A stretch of DNA of 43,086 bases, taken from positions 1-43,086 of the forward strand of contig JAFWHA010000001.1 of NCBI GenBank assembly GCA_017512175.1. Reading direction: 5' to 3'. Of the stretch, positions 1 to 8,726 are shown in pieces. The position numbers were made by a program, and so were the translations under genes. How positions within the stretch are numbered: position 1 is the first letter of the stretch; each line of letters starts with the position of its first letter. The notes under the pieces are model-generated. The model had not been told where the DNA came from, did no database searches, and saw nothing but the letters and a program-made list of their open reading frames with translations. This stretch comes from Candidatus Saccharimonadota bacterium (lineage in GTDB: Bacteria; Patescibacteriota; Saccharimonadia; Saccharimonadales; Saccharimonadaceae).

Positions 1-1
1 G

Positions 2-829
2 CAGGATATGACTACTACTGTATGTAATTCTGTCTATACTCCTACTAATGCTACTGAACTTACTACTCCTAAGGCCATTATGATAGATAAACTAGCTGCC
101 CAAGCAGGAAAGTATGAAGTTATATCAGACAATACTAGTCCTAATGTCGCACAAAGCACATTGTCAGACATTAGAGATGGTAAAACTTACACTGTTAGAA
201 AGATGGCTGATGGGAATTGTTGGATGGCAGAAAACCTGAAGTTTGAGTTGCAGGCTAATAAGACTTATACTGGAGTTAATAACACTACTGGAAATACTAT
301 TACGTTTAACACTGGAGCCGTATGTGGTAATGGTAATACCAATGCAGCTTGTATTATGAATGGAAATACAGCTTACGGCAGTACTTATGATACTTGGTAT
401 TACAATTGGTACGCTGCTACTGCTGGAAGTGGAACATCTAGTATGACTATGGATAGCGGAGATGCAACAAACTCTATCTGTCCTGCACATTGGAGATTAC
501 CAACTAACTACACTAACAAACAATATCCGAGTGGTGGAGCACCAAAGTCTTGGGGGTCACTCGTAAAAGCTTATGGGATTTCTCCAGAAAACCACGCTTC
601 GGACTCTGAATGGCAAACATTAGTAGCGCAGCCATTTAGTCTTCCCCGCGCCGGCTACTTCCGCTCGGGTGCCTTCCAGAATAACGGCCGCGGCTACTGG
701 TGGTCTTCTACTGCTTATAGTACTGCTACCTACGCTTACCACCTGGTCTTCTACACGACGCTCGTCTACCCGCAGAGCTACTACGACTACAAGTACGACG
801 GGTTTAATGTCCGTTGCGTCTCCATCTAA
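2..829 (+). CDS. DGR target protein 1: FISUMP-domain surface protein, 5'-truncated by the window edge
   Basis: The reading frame is open to the left edge, and its first residues align with an internal stretch of the second target protein (QDMTTTVC here against QEMTTAVC there), so the N-terminus lies outside the window. The visible part is a FISUMP-type domain (Fibrobacter succinogenes major paralogous domain, a C-type-lectin-like fold): YTVRKMADGNCWMAENL, then ICPAHWRLPTNYT, then the C-terminal GYWWSSTAYS and GFNVRCVSI blocks. The last 185 nt are variable repeat VR1 of the DGR whose template lies at 34927. By analogy with the second target it is probably membrane-anchored and displayed outside the cell, with the VR forming a ligand-binding face. 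The ligand is unknown. The gene is separated from its retroelement by about 34 kb of housekeeping genes. Confidence 0.9.
   Translation, partial: QDMTTTVCNSVYTPTNATELTTPKAIMIDKLAAQAGKYEVISDNTSPNVAQSTLSDIRDGKTYTVRKMADGNCWMAENLKFELQANKTYTGVNNTTGNTITFNTGAVCGNGNTNAACIMNGNTAYGSTYDTWYYNWYAATAGSGTSSMTMDSGDATNSICPAHWRLPTNYTNKQYPSGGAPKSWGSLVKAYGISPENHASDSEWQTLVAQPFSLPRAGYFRSGAFQNNGRGYWWSSTAYSTATYAYHLVFYTTLVYPQSYYDYKYDGFNVRCVSI
645..829 (+). repeat. Variable repeat VR1 of the diversity-generating retroelement
   Basis: The segment aligns to the template repeat at 34927-35108. About 18 substitutions lie in 13 AAC codons of the template and change template adenines only (AAC to CGC, TAC, CAC, GTC, CTC, AGC, GAC). 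Non-adenine mismatches appear only in the last ~20 nt (cgT, gtC, tcC, Atc, taA), the expected place of the initiation-of-mutagenic-homing boundary. VR1 has one extra AAC-derived codon in the Asn-run region (five codons at 776-790 against four in the template). The change from template to VR turns an Asn-rich sequence into a Tyr/Arg/Ser/Asp-rich one. Confidence 0.95.
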
Positions 830-855
830 CCGCAACACTACTTTTTCCCAAACTC

Positions 856-1029
856 GGAAATTCTTACGAAAAAAGATTTTTGATGCTATAAAATTAGCAG
901 ATTTGAATGTCGCCACGTATATTCCTGACGAAAAACTACAGAGATTTGAGACAAATCTCTGTGGTTTTTCCAGCGTATGACGTGCCGACATTCAAGTCCT
1001 AGCATCAAAAAATTTTTTCGTGAATTTCC
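856..1029. repeat. Giant imperfect palindrome (~85-nt arms) after DGR target 1
   Basis: The two arms are reverse complements with scattered bulges. The apex is a perfect 10-bp stem (939-948 with 952-961) around a 3-nt loop. Further matched blocks are TTTTTGATGCTA/TAGCATCAAAAA, TTGAATGTCG/CGACATTCAA and GGAAATT/AATTTCC at the outer ends. It lies between convergent genes, so it could be a bidirectional terminator. It also sits 26 nt after a VR, where some DGRs carry a hairpin that helps target recognition. The function is inferred. Confidence 0.75.
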
Positions 1030-1082
1030 GGACTCACGAAAAAACTCAACCCTATGCAAGAATTTTCGAACTTCACAATCTC

Positions 1083-1901
1083 CTAGTGCCCATGCGACAT
1101 CACCATATTAGCATAGTGATCATATAAATTCTCATTAACCTTCGGATGTCCAATCTTATTAGCAGCACGTACGATATCTTCTAAATCATCTGTGATTTTA
1201 AAAATATGAAGATCCGCCGCTTTAATCATTTTCTCTTTCAAAAACTTATTCCTAAAATATCGCTCTAACGGTCTCCAGTAAGACTTCCCGAATAAGAACA
1301 CTGGCATGTGTGGCATCTTATCTTCCTGCATTAAACAAAGAATTTCTGAGAGCTCGTCCATAGTGCCGAAACCACCAGGAAAATATACATAAGTTTTACT
1401 CGCCATAGAAAGCATTACTTTTCTCGCAAAGAAATACTGGAATTCCATTGTATCCGTAAGATACGGATTCGCAAACTGTTCATGTTCCAAAGTAATGTTT
1501 AGTCCGACAGAACGCCCACCATATTCAAAAGCTCCACGATTTGCCGCTTCCATAATACCCGGACCACCACCAGTAATCACCGCATGTCCATTCTGAGCCA
1601 ACAAACCACCAAGCTCACGAGCTCTATCGTAATATTTATCTCCTTCACGCACTCTAGCAGAGCCAAATACCGTTACTCCTTGTGGAATCGTACGAAGAAG
1701 TGTTAAGCCTTCGCCCAAATCTCTCCCGTATGCGAATGCGCGCTCAACATCTTCTGGTGCTAATCTATCCACCATCGCCTTAATTTTGCGACTCAGTTCA
1801 CGTTTTTGGGAAAGCTCTTCCGCTGTAACCTCATCTCCTACGGCACGCCTAGTGGCTTCCGCCAAATCTTTCACGACCTTACGATCTGCGACCTCACTCA
1901 T
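1083..1901 (-). CDS. LOG family protein (nucleotide 5'-monophosphate phosphoribohydrolase-like)
   Basis: A 272-residue protein with both signature motifs of the LOG / TIGR00730 Rossmann-fold family: GGGPGIMEAANRG and PGGFGTMDEL, the latter holding the catalytic Glu. Family members cleave the N-glycosidic bond of nucleoside 5'-monophosphates, releasing a base and ribose 5-phosphate. An N-terminal helical stretch of about 70 residues precedes the core. The start codon shares one base with the stop of the upstream sugar kinase, so it is translated as the last gene of the gap-rpiB-rpe-pfkB operon. In that setting a role in releasing ribose 5-phosphate from nucleotides for the pentose phosphate enzymes is plausible. 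The exact substrate cannot be read from sequence. Confidence 0.85.
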   Translation of the reverse strand: MSEVADRKVVKDLAEATRRAVGDEVTAEELSQKRELSRKIKAMVDRLAPEDVERAFAYGRDLGEGLTLLRTIPQGVTVFGSARVREGDKYYDRARELGGLLAQNGHAVITGGGPGIMEAANRGAFEYGGRSVGLNITLEHEQFANPYLTDTMEFQYFFARKVMLSMASKTYVYFPGGFGTMDELSEILCLMQEDKMPHMPVFLFGKSYWRPLERYFRNKFLKEKMIKAADLHIFKITDDLEDIVRAANKIGHPKVNENLYDHYANMVMSHGH

Positions 1902-2884
1902 TATTCTACCTCCTGAATTGGCATTTGGTGTAACTCTTCATTCCCAGTTAAAATTCCATTCTTTGCTCCCAACTTAGAAACTACCGAGGTAGAATTAGCC
2001 GAAGCAAAAATTAGAGATTGACGGAACGACTTTCCACTAGCAAAATGCGCCAAAAACCCTGAGCCGAAAGCATCGCCCGCTCCAGTCGTATCTTTTACTG
2101 GCAAATCTTCGTATATCCCAAAACGATATGTTTTCTCACCATCAGTCGCAATTGCTCCCATATTACCATCAGTGATAATTACTGTTTTTACATAATTGGA
2201 TAGTCGAGAAACCAACTCGGTTAAGATTGCGCCCGGCACTATTTCCGCTGCCTCACGCTTATTCACTAACAATACATCAACATATTCTAGCAACCTCGAG
2301 AGTTCAGATTTCTTCTCAAGCTCCAGTTTACCAGGATTAAACATTATTTTCGCGCCTAAAGCCCTCGCTTTCTTCATGAAACGTTCCAAAGTTTTCATAT
2401 CTCCTCTTAGAGAAGTAAGGTAGAGCCAGTCTGGCATGATGTTGTCTAAATCATTCTCGTCTAAATTATCAAAAGTAGCCGAAGCTCCACGATGAGTCAG
2501 GATAGTGCGCTCTCCAGAGTGTATATCTAGCAAAATCACTGAACACCCAGTTGCTTTTCTCGGAGCAAAAGTAACGTAGGAGCTATCGATTCCCTCCTCA
2601 TCAAGACAAGAAAGCACTGCTTCGCCAGCCGGATCATGACCTATGTTACCGATAAAAATCGTTTCATGACCATGCCTTGCAAACGATACCGCAGAATTAG
2701 TTCCACCTCCCCCTACTTCGTAGGAAATACGGTCAATGTCAACTTTAGTGCCAATCTTCAACTCTCCAAACAACGATTCTGGAGCCGGAGACGTTGCACT
2801 GTAAACATTTGTAGCTACGAAGTCGTCTCTATCAAGCAAATAAATATCTTGTAAAGCCGAGCCTAATGATACAATTCTTGCCAC
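1901..2884 (-). CDS. PfkB-family sugar kinase (ribokinase-like)
   Basis: A 327-residue protein of the ribokinase/PfkB superfamily. The N-terminal substrate-binding motif EVGGGGTNSAVSFARHG and the C-terminal catalytic signature DTTGAGDAFGSGF (anion hole plus catalytic Asp) are both present, as is the VNKREAAEI block typical of this family. It phosphorylates a sugar or nucleoside with ATP; ribose, a nucleoside or a fructose derivative are all possible. Its position after rpe and rpiB and before LOG favours a pentose or nucleoside substrate (inference). There is a 46-nt gap from rpe, and its stop overlaps the LOG start by one base. Confidence 0.85.
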   Translation of the reverse strand: MARIVSLGSALQDIYLLDRDDFVATNVYSATSPAPESLFGELKIGTKVDIDRISYEVGGGGTNSAVSFARHGHETIFIGNIGHDPAGEAVLSCLDEEGIDSSYVTFAPRKATGCSVILLDIHSGERTILTHRGASATFDNLDENDLDNIMPDWLYLTSLRGDMKTLERFMKKARALGAKIMFNPGKLELEKKSELSRLLEYVDVLLVNKREAAEIVPGAILTELVSRLSNYVKTVIITDGNMGAIATDGEKTYRFGIYEDLPVKDTTGAGDAFGSGFLAHFASGKSFRQSLIFASANSTSVVSKLGAKNGILTGNEELHQMPIQEVE

Positions 2885-2930
2885 TACGATATCCTCTCTG
2901 TCTTTATTTCATATTGTACAAAAATACATT

Positions 2931-3584
2931 TCATAATACTACACCTCTTTTGTCAAGGTCAGAAGTCAAGGCTTCATACATCGCCGACGGATCTTCCGCC
3001 GCAGTAAGCGCCGAGCCAACGTTAATCACATCCGCACCAGCTCGCACAATTGCGCGCACTGTTTTGAGATTCGCACCACCATCCCAACCGACTTCTACAT
3101 TCGGATTGATATCTTTGATTAGCTGAATTTTTTCCGTTTGCAACATATCCGCTACACTTCCCTGCTTGCCAATCTCTCCCGCAAATACCAAAACATGGTC
3201 TGCCTTCTCTATGAATTGACGCACGTTACCAGGATAAGTCGGTTTCATCAAAGCCACTCCAGCCTTGATACCAGCATTCTTCAATTGGTCAAAAATCGGC
3301 AACAAATCTTCACCTGTTTCCGCATGAAAAATACAAAGTGATGGCTTAAGTTGCAGAATAATCGGCAGATGTTCAGACGGTCTAACCACCATCATATGAA
3401 GATCAATTTCCCAACCCTGTGGCCACCAAACATTATTTACTGGTATCGTAATTGCTGGCGCAAAAGTTCCATCCGCAATATCCACCTGTACACGCTTAGC
3501 AAAAGGCTGAAATTTCGCCACTAACATCTTATATTGTTCTGGATTATTAGTTAGAATAGTAGGAACTATTACTGCACCGTTCAT
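2931..3584 (-). CDS. rpe: Ribulose-phosphate 3-epimerase family protein
   Basis: A 217-residue TIM barrel of the RPE family. It has VQVDIADGTFAP (cf. the family's DVMDGHFVPN, first catalytic Asp), DLHMMVVRPSEHL (metal-binding His) and VGWDGGANL (second catalytic Asp, family EVDGG). It would interconvert ribulose 5-phosphate and xylulose 5-phosphate. The motifs deviate somewhat from the classical enzyme, as is common in CPR genomes, so substrate certainty is moderate. Its ATG overlaps the rpiB stop by one base. This is the only one of the 37 main genes here that ends in TGA; a TAA follows nine codons later. Confidence 0.85.
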   Translation of the reverse strand: MNGAVIVPTILTNNPEQYKMLVAKFQPFAKRVQVDIADGTFAPAITIPVNNVWWPQGWEIDLHMMVVRPSEHLPIILQLKPSLCIFHAETGEDLLPIFDQLKNAGIKAGVALMKPTYPGNVRQFIEKADHVLVFAGEIGKQGSVADMLQTEKIQLIKDINPNVEVGWDGGANLKTVRAIVRAGADVINVGSALTAAEDPSAMYEALTSDLDKRGVVL

Positions 3585-4099
3585 TAGCTCTCCTTTATTT
3601 CGTCTAATCTAGCATTCCGACGTATGTGACGTTCCTCTCCAGAAAACTCTGTTTTAAGGAACGTTTCGACAATCTCATCAACTAGCATTCGTCCATCCGC
3701 AGCTTTTTGCTCGCCAGTAAAATCTGCCGAAAGACAGAGCACATTAGCATCATTGTGCAGTCTACCAATCTTAGCCAACTCTGTATCATAAGCCGCAATC
3801 GCCCTAATTCCAGTAAATCTATTCGCTTGAATAGCTACTCCGTGAGCCGAGCCACAAATCAGTATTCCTCTCGAGCCCTGATGTTCTCGTACCGCTTCAG
3901 CGACCTTAATTGCTGCATCATTATAATCATCATCTTGATCAAGAATAAAAGGCCCAAGATCCGTCACTAGATAATCTTCGCCAGATTCGTTTTTTACATT
4001 AATCTGCTCCTCCGAAGGCGCCGCACCAGAAAGCGCCGCTACTAAACGTTTCTTTAGCTCAAAGCCGCGATGGTCTGCTGCGATGAAAATTTCTGGCAT
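3584..4099 (-). CDS. rpiB: Ribose-5-phosphate isomerase B
   Basis: A 171-residue RpiB/LacA-family protein. AADHRGFELK at residues 7-16 binds the phosphate, CGSAHGVAIQANR carries the catalytic Cys82 in the usual position, and HNDANVLCL is the conserved C-terminal block. It isomerises ribose 5-phosphate and ribulose 5-phosphate. Compared with typical 145-150-residue RpiB it has an acidic insertion of about 20 residues around 28-60. It lies 4 nt after gap and overlaps rpe by one base, so the three enzymes are translationally coupled. Confidence 0.92.
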   Translation of the reverse strand: MPEIFIAADHRGFELKKRLVAALSGAAPSEEQINVKNESGEDYLVTDLGPFILDQDDDYNDAAIKVAEAVREHQGSRGILICGSAHGVAIQANRFTGIRAIAAYDTELAKIGRLHNDANVLCLSADFTGEQKAADGRMLVDEIVETFLKTEFSGEERHIRRNARLDEIKES

Positions 4100-4103
4100 T
4101 CAA

Positions 4104-5213
<1,110 letters not shown>

Positions 5214-5221
5214 TTATGTTA

Positions 5222-5251
5222 ATTTTAACACAATCTTTGCAATTTTGACAA
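5222..5251 (-). promoter_or_regulatory. Promoter of the gap operon
   Basis: On the minus strand there is a -35 TTGTCA (5251-5246), an 18-nt spacer and a -10 TAAAAT (5227-5222). The start of gap follows after a short leader containing AGGAGG. Confidence 0.6.
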
Positions 5252-5401
5252 ATAAAATTCTCATACACTCTTAAACCACATAAGCATCCAATAAAATACC
5301 GCTCTGATTCCAGACAACATTACCACGTTTCAGATAATATCAACCCGCTTCACTCCGATTCAATGCATTTTTTAACATCATCAAGCGTGTTATGCTAATA
5401 C

Positions 5402-5430
5402 TTGATTTTTTAAGCAAAGTGTGCTATAAT
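5402..5430 (+). promoter_or_regulatory. Sigma70-type promoter with extended -10
   Basis: TTGATT, a 17-nt spacer and TATAAT preceded by GTGC (extended -10). The same box, including the AAGTGTGC before the -10, recurs at 8238-8266. The interval 5252-5401 between the two divergent promoters shows no gene or other clear element. The leader of the next gene contains a doubled AAACATAGG motif and a strong AAGGGGG ribosome binding site. Confidence 0.75.
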
Positions 5431-5500
5431 ATAAAACATAGGCCATGAGTTTTGCAATAGGGCAAAAACATAGGTCGCATTACCTAAGGGGGTGTACATT

Positions 5501-6250
5501 ATGAGTACAAATACAAGATACGATGAAGACATGGTAGCAACGGTAGCGGAGATTACTGGACTCTCTGGCGAACAGCTCGAGATGGCCGTCGGGACAGTCT
5601 ACGCGACAGTTTTCTTGGGGGCTTTTCCGGGAAAAGACGATCTCGCAGCGTACCTGTCATGCACTACGGCGAGGGTGAATGAGCTGTGGAAAAAAATTTC
5701 TGAAGAAGCGGCAGAAAGCCGCTCCGCCTACTGGCAATGGATGGGGCCAGAAATGATTCTACCAAGACCGGGTGTTGCAGAATATATATACCCGATCGCT
5801 GCGGAATGCATAGCAAGAGGTTTGTTCTTCGGAGTAGGCGAAGAATCTATCGAGAGGCTGATGGCTCGAACTATGTTAGAAGCTTATCTTCCAAGCCAGA
5901 CTGTTAAATCCAAAGATTTATTTATTGGATATAATATCCTCCTCGAATACCTCTGGCAACATGTGCAGGGCGGTGAAGAAGACATTGATAGATTCATAGA
6001 AGTGAGATATCAATACTTCTACCATGCTACAAAGAAGCTGCAAAAGCTCTGCCAGCTGATAGTGGAACTCAACCCACATCAGTTCGACCTTGATTCACTG
6101 GAAGAAGATGTCTATCGGCAGGTCAGCACGGCGCTAGCAAAAGCGGCCTGCAATGGCCGCGACAAAGCCATCGCCAATGGCTCAGCAAGGATTGGCAAAG
6201 CCAGGTTACAGGTACTCGTCAACCTCGACAGAAGTCTCCTTGATGTTTAA
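5501..6250 (+). CDS. Unrecognised helical protein
   Basis: A 249-residue protein from the ATG at 5501, chosen because AAGGGGG lies 8-9 nt upstream; a GTG at 5492 inside that ribosome binding site is less likely. It is predicted to be mostly alpha-helical and soluble, with no signal peptide or membrane segment. The first 60 residues (ITGLSGEQLEMAVGTVYATVF, then LAAYLSCTTARVNELW) look like a small helical domain. It has its own strong promoter and a perfect terminator, so it is a single-gene unit. Codon use is more GC-rich than its neighbours. I do not recognise the family. Confidence 0.7.
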   Translation: MSTNTRYDEDMVATVAEITGLSGEQLEMAVGTVYATVFLGAFPGKDDLAAYLSCTTARVNELWKKISEEAAESRSAYWQWMGPEMILPRPGVAEYIYPIAAECIARGLFFGVGEESIERLMARTMLEAYLPSQTVKSKDLFIGYNILLEYLWQHVQGGEEDIDRFIEVRYQYFYHATKKLQKLCQLIVELNPHQFDLDSLEEDVYRQVSTALAKAACNGRDKAIANGSARIGKARLQVLVNLDRSLLDV

Positions 6251-6264
6251 CGTCGCATCATATC

Positions 6265-6296
6265 AAAAAATCCTGAGAATTTTTCTCAGGATTTTT
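6265..6296 (+). terminator. Intrinsic terminator
   Basis: AATCCTGAGAA pairs with TTCTCAGGATT and is followed by TTTTTC, directly after the stop of the gene ending at 6250. An A-run on the left makes it usable from the minus strand too. The 90 nt to the rpsG stop hold nothing else evident. Confidence 0.85.
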
Positions 6297-6386
6297 CTTG
6301 TGCGAAATAGATTATCAGACTCCAACTGGAAACCCCACACCCCAACGAAGTCTCTACCCTAGCGTAACCTAGACTTTAGGCAAGAC

Positions 6387-6866
6387 CTATGCTCTAGCAA
6401 AATGAGCAAAAGCACGGTTAGCTTCAGCCATACGGTGACAATCTTCCTTCTTCTTGAAGGCTGCACCAGTTTCGTTATAAGCATCAACTATTTCCGCTTC
6501 AAGACGCTTAGCATAAGGCATCCCAGAGCGAGCTCTAGCAGCTTGCACTAGCCAAGAAAAGGCAAAGTGTTGCTGACGATGGCCAGAAATTGGAAATGGA
6601 ATCTGATAGTTAGCACCGCCAACACGACGAGATTTCACTTCAAAATCTGGAGAGACGTTAGCAAGGGCTTTCTCAAAAACTTCCACAGGGTCTTCACTTT
6701 TTAGCTTTTTAGCAGCACCCTCAAGCGCAGCATAAACTGCACGCTCAGCAGCTTGCTTCTTGCCATCAAGCATAGACTTATTAATCAAACGCTGTACCAA
6801 GATAGACTGATATTTTCTATCTGGGCTAACTTTACGAGTAAGAGATGTAGTTACTTTACGTGGCAT
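6387..6866 (-). CDS. rpsG: 30S ribosomal protein S7
   Basis: A 159-residue S7. It shows the conserved N-terminal start MPRKVTTSLTRK, the LINKSMLDGKKQAAERAVYAAL helix region and RRVGGANYQIPFPI, the loop contacting 16S rRNA. S7 nucleates assembly of the 30S head. It follows rpsL by 2 nt, the universal S12-S7 order, but fusA and tuf, which usually follow, are absent: the unit ends at a convergent gene. Confidence 0.97.
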   Translation of the reverse strand: MPRKVTTSLTRKVSPDRKYQSILVQRLINKSMLDGKKQAAERAVYAALEGAAKKLKSEDPVEVFEKALANVSPDFEVKSRRVGGANYQIPFPISGHRQQHFAFSWLVQAARARSGMPYAKRLEAEIVDAYNETGAAFKKKEDCHRMAEANRAFAHFARA

Positions 6867-6868
6867 AA

Positions 6869-7282
6869 TTACTTACCCTCCTTCTTAGCACCGTATTTAG
6901 AACGGCCTTGTTTACGTCCATCAACGCCCTGAAGATCTAGAGTACCACGAACGATATGATAACGCACACCTGGAAGATCTGGCACACGACCTCCGCGTAC
7001 GAGCACTACAGCGTGCTCCTGGAGATTATGACCTTCACCGCCGATATAAGCCCAAACTTCCTGACCATTCGTAAGGCGTACACGAGCAACTTTACGAAGC
7101 GCAGAGTTAGGTTTCTTCGGGGTCTTAGTGGTAACCTTGATACAAACACCACGTTTTAGAGGGGCAGGCTGATTATAGTAACGTGTTTTCAAGGTATTGA
7201 CAATAGATCCAAGAGCTGGCGCTTTGGATTTCTTGGCAGCCTTCTTGCGAGGCTTTCTAATCAACTGATTAATAGTTGGCAT
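6869..7282 (-). CDS. rpsL: 30S ribosomal protein S12
   Basis: A 137-residue S12 with the conserved [21 protein letters not shown] block and [23 protein letters not shown], including the PDLPGVRYH loop near the decoding centre. In KTPKKPNSA the lysine that determines streptomycin response in other bacteria is present. It is the first gene of the rpsL-rpsG unit, with its own promoter and a leader of about 165 nt. Confidence 0.97.
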   Translation of the reverse strand: MPTINQLIRKPRKKAAKKSKAPALGSIVNTLKTRYYNQPAPLKRGVCIKVTTKTPKKPNSALRKVARVRLTNGQEVWAYIGGEGHNLQEHAVVLVRGGRVPDLPGVRYHIVRGTLDLQGVDGRKQGRSKYGAKKEGK

Positions 7283-7480
7283 TAAAAATTCCTTTGTTAA
7301 ATAATATTATAACTGGGCTATCAGCACGAAACATCAGTTCACGCTTTTACTACCCATATTTAGTAGCTTTCAGGTTGGTAATTCCCTACTTGGCTACTCT
7401 GATTGACTCGATTTTCACAGCAATAAATCAAGCCTGAAACTCTTACCTATTATCTTAGCATAAACGAACAAAAAATGCAA
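7283..7480 (-). promoter_or_regulatory. rpsL-rpsG promoter and leader
   Basis: On the minus strand, TTGCAT (7480-7475), a 17-nt spacer and an extended -10 TGC-TAAGAT (7457-7452) start a leader of about 165 nt before rpsL. Long leaders of r-protein operons often hold autoregulatory sites. The leader contains short inverted segments such as TACTAAAT...GTAGTA, but I cannot name a known site. Confidence 0.55.
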
Positions 7481-7534
7481 CAGGAAAAATAGTAACCAAG
7501 TATAACCCATCTTAGTTAGCTCACGTCAAGCCAA

Positions 7535-7604
7535 AAAATAACTTCCTAATTGGGCCGCACCCAGAACTACAGTTCCAGTTTTAGGCCCATAGGAAGTTAC
7601 TTTT
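7535..7604. terminator. Large bidirectional hairpin terminator
   Basis: TAACTTCCTA (7539-7548) pairs with TAGGAAGTTA (7590-7599), with an inner GGGCC/GGCCC stem (7552-7556 with 7584-7588). It is flanked by an A-run on the left and CTTTTTAG on the right. It ends the 7645-8157 gene on the minus strand just before the rpsL promoter. Confidence 0.75.
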
Positions 7605-7644
7605 TAGCTTAGCTCGCTAAATATCGCGAGCTACGCTTACTTAC

Positions 7645-8157
7645 CTATTTCTTGAGCGCTGCTTTCTTGTCATACTTAGCAGAGCCGAAGGCAAGGATTA
7701 GCTCGAAAATGAATGGTAGGAAGAAAATACCTACAGCAAAACCACCACCTTTTTTGAAGGCGTGCGCCAAGCGGATAGCGAAAATGATATTTGCTACTAG
7801 AGAGATAATACCAGCAGCAACGTAGAAAATTGCACCCACTGGATTCATGGAAGTAACAGTAACCGAGCCATTAATCGACTCAAAAGTCATCTGACCAAAA
7901 ATACCAGCTAAAAGATAACAGCCAAAAATGGATAAGAACCATCCCCAGAAGTTCATACCAACAATCTTGAAAGCAATATACAGGTTATAAATAGGAATTA
8001 AAATTTTCCAACCTGGCTGACCAGCTTTCTTAAAAATTTTCCATCCTGCGATGATGCCGAATACAGCAATAGCTATACTCACGATCATCATGAAAACAGC
8101 CATGCTGCCAAAAATCGCACCCGCTGCAGCTGCTTCTTTTGTTGATAAGTTGTTCAT
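7645..8157 (-). CDS. DUF5684-type integral membrane protein
   Basis: A 170-residue protein with about four hydrophobic segments. The block WKIFKKAGQPGWKILIPIYNLYI after the first segment is the hallmark of DUF5684 / signal-peptidase-I-neighbour membrane proteins, common in CPR and Firmicutes. The function of the family is unknown. The C-terminus is a basic tail (KYDKKAALKK). It is transcribed alone from a consensus promoter (TTGACA-17-TAGAAT) and ends at a strong terminator. Confidence 0.75.
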   Translation of the reverse strand: MNNLSTKEAAAAGAIFGSMAVFMMIVSIAIAVFGIIAGWKIFKKAGQPGWKILIPIYNLYIAFKIVGMNFWGWFLSIFGCYLLAGIFGQMTFESINGSVTVTSMNPVGAIFYVAAGIISLVANIIFAIRLAHAFKKGGGFAVGIFFLPFIFELILAFGSAKYDKKAALKK

Positions 8158-8190
8158 AGATTCTCTCCTTTAAGAGTTAATTATACCTTA

Positions 8191-8219
8191 ATTCTAGCTT
8201 AAACGTTTTTTGATGTCAA
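8191..8219 (-). promoter_or_regulatory. Promoter of the DUF5684 gene
   Basis: A perfect -35 TTGACA (8219-8214), a 17-nt spacer and TAGAAT (8196-8191) preceded by AGC. It is back to back with the plus-strand promoter at 8238. Confidence 0.75.
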
Positions 8220-8237
8220 GAAAAAAGTCTTAAAGCC

Positions 8238-8266
8238 TTGATTTTTTATCAAAAGTGTGCTATAAT
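8238..8266 (+). promoter_or_regulatory. Sigma70-type promoter with extended -10
   Basis: TTGATT, a 17-nt spacer and TATAAT with GTGC immediately before it. It closely matches the promoter at 5402-5430. Confidence 0.75.
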
Positions 8267-8327
8267 AAAACAAATGTAGCCTATCATTTAGATTAAGAGG
8301 CACAAAATAAGTTAATTGGAGTTAAAA

Positions 8328-8606
8328 ATGATTAAAGATCTAATCAAATTATACGAAAATCATAACCAACTAGTCTTGCTTGAGATTGTATATTTCTCTA
8401 TCTCAATCATTTCGTTCTCGCTTGCTGGCATAGTTGCATTATTTAATCAATCTTTAGGCGTAAGTATTTTAATTATTCCACTTATTGCCCTTATCGCAGG
8501 TGTGATGAATGTAGTCGCTTGGTCACTAATCAAATTGATTATCGACGCTCTTATGAGTCGCAATAAAGCTAAGAAATCTGCAGAAAAATCTGCTAAAAAA
8601 GCCTAG
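8328..8606 (+). CDS. Small two-helix membrane protein
   Basis: A 92-residue protein from the ATG at 8328, preceded by TTGGAG 7 nt upstream; an in-frame TTG at 8316 is less likely. Two hydrophobic helices (about residues 16-40 and 48-75) are followed by a Lys/Ala-rich tail (AKKSAEKSAKKA) that is probably cytoplasmic. I do not recognise the family. It has its own promoter and is divergent from the DUF5684 gene, so the pair may share a membrane-related role (inference). Confidence 0.65.
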   Translation: MIKDLIKLYENHNQLVLLEIVYFSISIISFSLAGIVALFNQSLGVSILIIPLIALIAGVMNVVAWSLIKLIIDALMSRNKAKKSAEKSAKKA

Positions 8607-8629
8607 TCAATCTATTGCAAATCTCTTAA

Positions 8630-8726
8630 ATACAGGCGCTCTCAAGAGACTAATTTCCACGAATGCAGGTGTTTTAAGAAACTAACTTCCACGAGTGCAG
8701 GTGTTTTAAGAAGCTAATTTCTGCGA
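8630..8726 (+). repeat. Three tandem 32-bp repeats
   Basis: Three degenerate copies of a 32-bp unit begin near 8630, 8663 and 8695. The core of each reads GCAGGTGTTTTAAGAA, then ACTAACTTCCACGA. The third copy forms the left arm of the palindrome that follows. Confidence 0.7.

Noticed and set aside
669-980. Separate protein-coding genes in other frames over VR1 and the palindrome
   Set aside because: They are shadows of the VR and of the inverted repeat; composition is repetitive and no ribosome binding site supports them.
2931-2933. UGA reassigned to glycine or tryptophan
   Set aside because: All conserved proteins are complete with UGA absent from their frames, and Gly and Trp positions use GGN and TGG. 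Avoidance, not recoding, fits.
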